From Zanthoxylum bungeanum (lineage: Eukaryota; Streptophyta; Magnoliopsida; Sapindales; Rutaceae), in assembly GCA_019454045.1 (NCBI GenBank), contig SKCR01017707.1, positions 1-64,000 of the forward strand: DNA of 64,000 bases, written 5' to 3'. Of the stretch, positions 56,371-64,000 are shown in pieces; position 1 is the stretch's first letter, and every line of letters starts with the position of its first letter. The notes beneath the pieces were generated by a model, which was not told the DNA's origin, searched no databases, and saw only the letters and a program-made list of their open reading frames with translations. A program made the position numbers and the translations under genes.

Positions 56371-59300
56371 TGTGGACAATAGGACCTGGGCGACGCCGTT
56401 CCTAGGCTCGCGGCCTAGTTGGGAAGTACTAAATAACATGGAGTCGCCACCCGGTGTGAACCGGGACAAAGATTTAAGGCCGCACTCACCCCTCGCAAGG
56501 GAAGACCTCAAACCGTTGGGTTCGGAATGGTCTCTTACTTATGTCACTTGTAATGAAAGGATTTATGTAATAATTTAATCAAGCTTAAGTAACACTTATT
56601 TCCAAGAGTATCATGCTTCTAAATTCTCATATTCAAGATAAAACTTATGTACACATTTCACATATATCTCATGTTTAAAATTGCATGCTTAACATATATC
56701 AAAATAGCAACGAACATACAACTTCATTTGGATATTACATTCAGGAAAACACAAGCACACATATTAACCATACAAGCACACATATGGGCACTTTTCCAAG
56801 CGGTACGTGGAATTGTATCCCAAGTACAGACCGCACTACCGTCCATTCGGAATCGGCTACGGAATTTACGTCTGGGTTTCCATCCGATATACCGCAAGAA
56901 ATAATACTCAAATGTTATCATGACATAAGCATATGAATGGTAATACATTAACATATTTGTATTTATACATGTGGAGATAGCTACTAGGAAAACTATGCAT
57001 GAAATCTAATGAAGAGGACTCAGTTCAGTGTGTTCGCGTTCGTGTAGCGTTCGTAAACGCGTTCGAACAGAAATGAAACAGAATGCTCACGTTCGAGTAG
57101 CGTTCGTAAACGCGTTCGAACGGAAATAAAATAGAATGCTCGCGTTCGTATGGCGTTTGATAACGCGTTCGAACGGAAATGAAACAGAATGCTCACGTTC
57201 GTATGGCGTTCGTAAACGCGTTCGAACGGAAATGAGACCTGATGCATGATAAGGCAAAAAATGTATGCGTGTTCGAGTTGCGTTCGTAAACGCGTTCGAA
57301 CGGGAACAGACCTGATGCATGAAATGAGACGCAATACATAAACACAAAATAAAAGGGCGCGGCGAAGTACTGCCGTAAAGGTGGTCTTTTGGGGCTCTTG
57401 ATCTCTCAAAGAGATGACCTTTAGACCAACATACTAAGCCCATGCGCGTCACATCACACATACAAGAATAGAACCAATCATATCAACCAAGTATGCCCGA
57501 TTGAACACATCTTACATCCAATCTGAACACACATCAACCGGCGCGGCAAAGCATCGTGGTAACGGGTTTTAACCCCTCCCCATAAGGGATCTTTCATTCC
57601 ACTTACTAAGCCCATGCGCTTGATTGAACCATACATAAAAGATAAACTCAATAACATCAAACTAAGTATGCCCGATTGAACGTATCTGGCATCCAACCGA
57701 ACACACATCAACCGGCGCGGCGAAGTAGTGTCACAAAGGTGGCCTTTTTCGGCTCTTTATCTCCCAAATGGAGGACCTTTGGACTAACTCACTAAGCCCA
57801 TGCGCTTGATTGAATCATGCATAAATAAACAACATATTGAATTCAAGTAAAGAAAACTAAATAAGCAAAAGCAACACAACGAAAGAAAGATGGTGCCGTT
57901 TACCCAAGCGGTACGTGGAGTTGTGGCCCGAGTACAGATCATACTACCGTCCATTCGGAATCGGCTATGAAATTTATGTCCGGGTTTCCATCCGATATAC
58001 CGCGAGAGTTGACACGTCTCTCATTCATCCAATACCCACGACATATTACATCTCATAATTCATGCATATTTATCTACTCAAAGACCACAACACACATTTC
58101 AACATGACAATCATACAAGTAATACTTAATAAATAATGCGGAAAAGGAAAACAAGTGTGAAAGATACCCTCAGGTCTAACCTTTTAAGCCGTCTCTCGGA
58201 CTCGCGTTTCACGAAGATCGGAAGGGGTAAAGCTCCGCAACTTTTCTGGTTCACTGGTTCAGCGTCCTAGCTCACTGCTTTGTTGTTTTGCTTGCGATTC
58301 GAACTCCGTTCTGCTCCTATTCGGCCTCTGTCTTGCTGCTCACTGCACGGGCCACCTGTTTTAACGTTTTCAATGAACTATTCCAAGTTTGTGTGGGCTT
58401 TTAGTGCAGTGGTATGTGATTATTTTTAAGATTATCTATGCAGTTTTTTTATGTTACTGTTTTTTTAAGGATTTGGGCTGCTGTTTTAAGGTAATCTATG
58501 AGGTTGTTTAGGCGTGTTTTAGGATTCGGCTAAGGGTGAGTTTGGTGTGTTCTGGATTCGACTATGGTGGTTGTAGGTGCTTGGATTCGGCTATGGAGGG
58601 TGGTTGTAGGTGCTTTGGATTCGACTATGGAGGGTGGTGGCTTGTGGTGGTTTCTTTGTTTTTCTTTTGTGTATGTGTGAAGTGTTTTCTCTTTTTTTTG
58701 TTTAGTCTTGGGTGTGTAGAGAGAGTCTAGAGAGATTTCGAGAGAGTTTTGGGTGTGAATTATCTATGTCCAATGAGAGGAATGGCTTTGGTCAGGGGTT
58801 GTTTATATAGAAGATGTCTAGGGTTTCACCTTGTCTCACAAGGAAGAGATCTTGTTTCCAAATTAGGAGAGATGAGAAAGGTATACACAAGATTGAGGGG
58901 GGACAAAATATTTTATTTTAGGAAGTTGTAATATTTAATTTGCGTTGGTTTAGGAATACAAATATTTTATATTGGTAATTATCTTATTAGATTAGGAAGT
59001 CAAATATATGATTGGCTTTAATTGGTTAGGATTGATTTTAATTAGGCATATCTTCTTTTTAGTTTTGGTATAATATATTCAAATTATTTAAATTAGGCAT
59101 GAATTTAGTTTAAGTTAGGTAAATATCTTATTTAATTGGTAAATGGTTTAAATATTTCATTTAATGTTTAATGTTTAAATTAATATTTATTTATTTAATT
59201 TGGGATGTGTTTTATGGGCTTTGGGGAGCTAAATGGGCTGGGTGTGAGGCCAGCAGCAAAACCAGAATTACCGACACCGTTCGAACGCTTCCTCGAACGC

Positions 59301-59489
59301 GACACGAACACCGCAATCTGTTTTCCGTTCGAACGAAGTAGCGAACGCAGCACTAACGAAGACAGTGAGCTTGTTTATTCTGAATTTCCCCTTCCGATAT
59401 CCATTTCCCGCGGCTGTCGTGACTCAAAAGGTAGTGCCTCCAAATGAGGCTCATCATCGGGTTTCACATGCGAAAATGCAATGCCTACA
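56371..59489 (-). repeat. 5' LTR of element V
   Basis: 3.12 kb, matching 48491-51581 with small indels and a changed number of CGTTCG units (five against four) and of ACAAGCACACATATTAA units (two against three). A TATA box (minus) lies at about 58802-58810. A PBS-like TGGCGACTCCA (minus) lies at 56439-56449. Confidence 0.95.
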
Positions 59490-59494
59490 GAAAT

Positions 59495-59758
59495 ATATTG
59501 AATTGCATGCTCTAATTATCTTCATACAACTTGTAGTTTCGGATGAAAATTAATAATTTCTAAAAGTTTTAAGTATTAAACACACAACACTACATTGTCA
59601 GTTGGGTGGGACACTTGGCACAAATAGCATTTGAGCAGTATGTATATTGATGGGTAGTTAAAAATGTATTTTTCAACTGTATGTATCATTGATTTGCTCT
59701 TAAATTATGTGCTAAATGCATTAGTATTCAATATTTTAGTGTTTATGATGTATTATAT
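59495..59758. other. Unassigned short flank right of element V
   Basis: AT-rich, nothing recognised. It was joined to 48485 before V inserted. Confidence 0.6.
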
Positions 59759-60771
59759 GTGTTGACGGATGATTTTCGTCCCAGATGTAGTTTCGAGATA
59801 ATTCTCCCGATACGATTCTCCTTCAACCTTAAATTTGTTTGGTTATGGGGAGTCTAAAGGCAAATTTGGCGAAAAATAAGACAAACACGAGAAATCGAAC
59901 CGAGAGTGTTTAACGTGGTTCGGCGAAGCTAATCATACCTAGGTCCACGGGCACAAAGTGGGTGGGGGGTTCATTTTTATTACCAAACCGAGCTCGGCCG
60001 ACCTGTTTTAGTGAAGGTCTAAAGAAATCGAGCAGTTTGTTCTCTTTCAATATTTTTCACAAGTGATTCTCAGAAGGAAAATTTTTGTAACTCTTACAAA
60101 TTTGATCAACCTTCCCTTATATACTAATGGACATTCAACATTGTTTCCATATCTTTATGACGTGGCCCTGCAGGTCTGCGGATTTTCGGTGATTTGACAG
60201 GTTTTCTTTCCCAATCTACTATCGCCGAAAGCAAAGTCTACCATCTGATTTCCCGTCACATCACACCGTAAAAGCACTCTGTCAAACCTTTTCATTAATG
60301 ATGACAGCCTGTCGAATTTCGAATGTGAGCGTTGATTTTGGAGGGAAAAATCCAACTACTCTGATACGTCGGTCCTTAAGAGGTCGGCCAAGTGACCTGT
60401 CGGGCTTCCCAAACTACTTCCGTCCTGACCCGAAATATCTGAACTCATCAACTTATTACAGAAAGCAAGACATAACCAAGCCGAGCTTCCGGCCTAATGT
60501 TGTCGGCATCGGCTCTGATGTTGTCGGTCTCTAAAGTCAGTACCATGTTGCATCTTCTGGTCGGTTGTACCCAAGAAACCTTTACCCGAGCTCCAAGACG
60601 GGTTGAAGAACAACATATACCCTTCTGACCCCTGGTCCTTCCGGATGAGGAGAATTTCCTCATTTGCCCTTTACCGAAATGTTCAGAAACCTTAGCCGCA
60701 TAAATCTCTATCAACATCCGTCCCTTAGTTCTCGGTTCCAATGATCGTGTGAGTTGGTGCCGGGAACTACA
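59759..60771 (-). repeat. Possible 3' LTR of element W
   Basis: Bounded by TGTGTTGACGG (left) and GGAACTACA (right) in the plus reading, about 1 kb. It contains TTTAACGTGGTTCGG (about 59908), a string I associate with plant LTRs. Its place downstream of W's integrase and repeats fits a 3' LTR, but no polypurine tract is visible at the right edge and no second copy is in the window. Confidence 0.35.
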
Positions 60772-60954
60772 ATAATCAGAAGTGTGTTGATCGACCGTCA
60801 GGTGGCTGACCCTTGGAATTTTTGCAGAAAAACTGCCATGGTGCCAACTCGGGTCATCCTCAATATTTTCATACGGTTCGTCCTCAAGCCGAAATCAAGC
60901 ACTCGGTGGGACGCAACCCGACCCCGAGGTTGGAGAGATCAGTAGCCCCGGCGG

Positions 60955-61290
60955 AATGAGTCCAGCCCTAGTTGGTGGAACATCACAGACTCGGCGGAAC
61001 GAATCCAGCCCCGAGCGGGTAGAACAATACATACTCGGTGGAACGAATCCAGCCCCGAGCTGGTGGAGCAATACAGACTCAGCGGAACGAATCCAGCACC
61101 GAGCTTATGGGATAATGCAGACTCTGCGGAACGAATCCAACCCCGAGCTGGTGGAACAATGCAGACTCGGCGGAACGAATCCAGCCTCGAGCTGGTGGAG
61201 CAATACAGACTCGGCGGAACGAATCCAGCCCCGAACTGGTAGAATAACACAAACTCGACGGAACGAATCCAGCCCCGAGCTGGTGGAGCA
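60955..61290 (-). repeat. ~60-bp tandem repeats in the 3' region of element W
   Basis: Seven units built on AGACTCGGCGGAACGAATCC followed by AGCCCCGAGCTGGTGGA, at about 60965, 61025, 61075, 61115, 61155, 61200 and 61250. Open frames on both strands through the array are artefacts. Confidence 0.93.
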
Positions 61291-61599
61291 TATGAGACTT
61301 ACACGAGGGAAGATTTTCTATCTCTGATGCTCTGCGAATCCTGGCGCGGGCGTCCCCTTGCCAAGTATCGGCGAAAAATAAAAAATAGAACAAGGTAAAG
61401 TTAACAAAAACGGAGGTGACTTAGCACATACTCCACACAAATTCAAGAAAAAATAACAACTCGGGTGCTCCGAGGCAGCGTCATGCCTGATGCCTCCCAA
61501 AACACAATTATGAACCTTACAATTCAGTGTCCCGGCTAACCAGGCTACGGATACGCCGATCCGGGGCGGTCAAGAAAATCCACACGGGGGAGGAAGACA

Positions 61600-61905
61600 C
61601 CCCGTGTGTGCCCTCCAGCTGACTCGCAGGGGAAGAAACCTCCATGAGTCCGGTTTACCCGAGACTCCTGTAATCAAGAGGGTCATTCGGCTATACCCAA
61701 GCCATGTGGTCTGATGGTTCTCAACGGGACTCACCAGCCGACTCGCATGGGAAGAAACCTCATTGGGTCCGGTTTACCCGGGAGCATGATGGTCATGGAG
61801 GCTATTCAGCCGTCCACATGCCATACTCTCTGATAATCTTCAACGGGATTCACCAGCCGATCTGCAGGCGGAGAAACATCCATGAGTTCGGTTTACCCGA
61901 GCCAT
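61600..61905 (-). repeat. Second tandem block of element W
   Basis: Three units of about 115-120 bp with CACCAGCCGACTCGCATGGG, then GTCCGGTTTACCCGAG. 61291-61600 and 61906-62266 have no recognised content. Confidence 0.8.
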
Positions 61906-62266
61906 TCCTTAAAAATGCGAGTTATGAGGTAGTAACGCTCCGGCCTCGGGGATTTTATAATGACACCCAGGATTGGCGTGCCACGAGGGGTTCACGCTTT
62001 TCCCACATGTACTTCATCCCTTGGTGCACTTCCCAGTTACTGATCACCCCTTCGCATCGAGCATATCCCAAGAATATTGAACATGACTTTCGCGTTCAAT
62101 TAAGCAACAAGCTTTTTAATTCAGAAAGAGAAAATCGTGTTCATATTCATGGGACATGTTGTCCTTCTTACAACTCTTGGTGGGTCATTTCAAGAAAGGC
62201 TTTACAAAAGTTTTCTGGTTTCGGCCAGCTCATCCAATAACTTTTTTGGTTCAAAGAAAAGGTCTA

Positions 62267-63511
62267 CTAGAAGTACTTCCTCAACATTTCAGCGTTCCAA
62301 GACTTCTTGAGCCGGGTATCGTCCAACTGCTCCAAAAGATAGGTATCTGATCTTATTATCTCTACCACTTTGTATGGCCCTTCCCATTTGGCGCCCAATG
62401 AACCCTCCTCAGGTCTTCGGGTATTCAATGTGACCCTCATTAAAACCAAATCTCCAAGGAGGAAAGATCGAACCTGAACCTTCTTATTGTAGAAACGGGT
62501 CATTCTCTGCTGACAGACAGCTACTTTCATAGCCGACTTCTCCCGCTTTTCTTCGATTAGGTCGAGGTGATTCCTGATGAGTTCTTTGTTCTGTTCGGTC
62601 TCAAAATACCGGACCCGGTGGGTGATCATCCTGACCTCTGCTGGAATAACTGCTTCACACCCGTAAGCCAAAGAAAAATGCGTCTCCTCAGTGGAGTCCT
62701 TGAAGGTTGTCCGATATGCCCATAATACTTCCGGTAATTCTTCAACCCACAACCCCTTACAAGATTCGAGCTGGGCCTTCAAATTTGCCTTGATCGATTT
62801 GTTGGTAGCTTCGACCTGCCGTTGGACTTGGGATGAATAGGTGAAGTGAATCTCAATGCGATCTGAAGGTCTTCACAGAGCTTCCTGAAACCCTTGCTAT
62901 CGAACTGCTTCCCATTATCAGTGACGATGGCTCGGGGAATTCCGAACCGGCAGATGATACTATTCTTTACGAAATTTGTTGCCTTCTTCTGTGATTGTAG
63001 ACAGAGGTTCGGCCTCTACCCACTTGGTGAAGTAGTCAATGGAAACAATGGCGTATTTGGCTTGTCCCCGCCCCGCTGGTATTGGCCCGATGATGTCCAG
63101 CCCCTACTGGGCGAACGGCCAGGGGTTGACCAGTGAAGTCAAATGCTTTGCTGGCTGGTGATGAATGTTTATATTCTTCTGGCATCCTTCACATTTTCGA
63201 GCTACCTTCATCCCGTCTTGGTGCATGGTCGGCCAGTAGAATTCCTGCCTCAACGTCTTATACGCAATAGACTGCCCCCCGGCGTGACTCTCACAAATAC
63301 CCACATGAATCTCTCTGAGCACATAATCGGCTTCTTCTGTCGCAAGGCATCTCAAAAGCGGTACTGTATACCCCCTCTGGTACAGTACTCCTTTAATCAG
63401 GCAAAACTTAGAGCTTCGGTACCTCAGCTTTCTCGCTTTCTTCCTATCTTCAGGTATCTCTCTGGTTGTTAAATACTTCTTGATCGCCTCTTCTTCTACT
63501 TCCACTTCCAT
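62267..63511 (-). pseudogene. Integrase relic of Tat-like Gypsy element W
   Basis: Read on the minus strand. KKYLTTREIPEDRKKARKLR, then the zinc-binding HVGICESHAGGQS...CEGCQ (63190-63300), then NPWPFAQ followed by a TAG (63104-63106) where GMDIIGP-type sequence normally begins with tryptophan. Core: GLDIIGPIPAG, YFTKWVEAE, a frame change, IVTDNGKQFDSKGF, a frame change, EATNKSIKANLK...GLWVEELPEVLWAYRTT. The C-terminal module KWEGPYKVVEI...LKKSWNAEMLRKYF ends at 62269. Residues of the DDE triad are still visible across the frames. RT and everything upstream are absent: the sequence is cut at about 63520 where an X-family LTR begins. It is a dead 3' fragment. Confidence 0.88.
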
Positions 63512-63522
63512 TACCTCAGGCT

Positions 63523-64000
63523 TCCTAAAGAGTGGTAATTATATCACTATTTCTCACTCATTTGACCTAATATTTTGTATAGTTTCTTGAGTTTTGTGAA
63601 TATTTTGATGTGTTTTGTGTTATTTTGTAGATAAATAAAGTTCCAGGACACTCTGGAGGTGATTTGGGCCAAAACAGTGAAAATTGGACGAAAATGGGAA
63701 AATGGTCATTTCCCGCGACGCCTAACGTACACCGAACAGTGCTGACGTGCGCCGGGTCCACAAGTCAAAATCTGAGAAATTAGACTTTGCTAACGTGCGT
63801 TGTGCCACGTGTCATCATCCTATGATGCCGACAGTCGCCATCGCCACGTGCACTCCACCTGTCAGCCACATCATCGTCCACATCATCAGTTGACCGAGTC
63901 AATGTGCCACCTCACCGCCACGTCATCATTAGCCAATCACGAAGTGCCATGTGTCGCAATTCTATGGTGCCAACAGTCACTTTGCCACGTGTCGTCACGT
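63523..64000 (+). repeat. 5' part of an X-family LTR, running off the window
   Basis: 63526-63670 matches the start of X's LTR (read on X's own strand): GAGTGGTAA...ATATTTTGTATAGTTTCTTG...GATAAATAAAGTT. The first bases (TGAT) are altered. The rest is diverged but keeps the theme of CACGTG boxes (63785, 63843, 63975). It truncates the pol of element W, so it probably inserted there. Confidence 0.8.

Larger units (their letters stand above)
48491..59489 (-). mobile_element. Element V: 11-kb gag-only LTR retrotransposon
   Basis: LTRs 48491-51581 and 56371-59489 are flanked by a perfect duplication GAAAT (48486-48490 and 59490-59494). On the minus strand the primer site (56350-56367) lies inside the right LTR, so the right LTR is 5'. 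A polypurine tract AAAGTGGGGGCGAC (about 51582-51595) abuts the left. The 4.8-kb interior encodes only a Tat-type Gag. No protease, RT or integrase is found. It is a TR-GAG-type non-autonomous element. Confidence 0.95.

Noticed and set aside
60939..61393. Overlapping repeat frames on both strands in element W
   Set aside because: Product of the 60-bp tandem array.

Overview
The window is repeat-dominated nuclear DNA of a flowering plant, probably pericentromeric or otherwise heterochromatic. Evidence for this is plant-type LTR retrotransposons with plant tRNA primer sites, a CACTA transposon, tRNA-derived SINEs, a captured plant LOG gene and canonical GT-AG introns. I found no functional host gene, rRNA or tRNA gene. 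The species cannot be named from the sequence.

Layout. 1-5747: 5' part of a decayed minus-strand Copia-like element A (interior 1-3640, primer-binding site 3641-3652, LTR about 3660-5747). 5748-7491: worn LTR related to element V. 7492-19350: remains of a CACTA (En/Spm) transposon carrying a TNPA-like (Transposase_24) pseudogene and ending in a CACTATAAAA terminus at 19350. It is split by a decayed plus-strand Copia element B (7845-17383) whose 5' LTR region has a tandem duplication of about 2 kb. 20144-33427: minus-strand element X, a gag-only (TR-GAG-like) retrotransposon with a tRNA-Asp primer site and ATAGA target duplications. It has picked up an intronless copy of a LONELY GUY (LOG) cytokinin-activating enzyme gene. 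Its 3' LTR is split by element Y (21148-26695, ATAAC target duplications), a non-autonomous Tat-like Gypsy element. 34254-34921: a 668-bp TRIM-like Copia deletion derivative.

35578-46194: element Z, a young, nearly complete Tat/Retand-type Gypsy element: gag-protease, a UAG codon in a TMV-type readthrough context, RT, RNases H, integrase, an antisense spliced ORF (Transposase_28 type), tandem-repeat 3' UTR and near-identical LTRs. 46195-48485: AT-rich flank with a dimeric SINE and a monomeric SINE, each with perfect target duplications. 48491-59489: element V, an 11-kb minus-strand gag-only retrotransposon with 3.1-kb LTRs and GAAAT target duplications. 59759-63511: 3' part of a minus-strand Tat-like Gypsy element W. 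63523-64000: start of another LTR of the X family.

Working relations. Z is the only element with a full set of enzymes. Y shares its tRNA-Lys primer site, polypurine tract and R/U5 core, and is a plausible passenger. X and V encode only Gag-like proteins and need enzymes from elsewhere. They share an unexplained module of about 240 bp. Many paralogous copies (V LTRs, Z LTRs, the B duplication) differ mainly by 1-3 base indels, which suggests residual assembly error. Some frameshifts in Z and V may therefore not be real.
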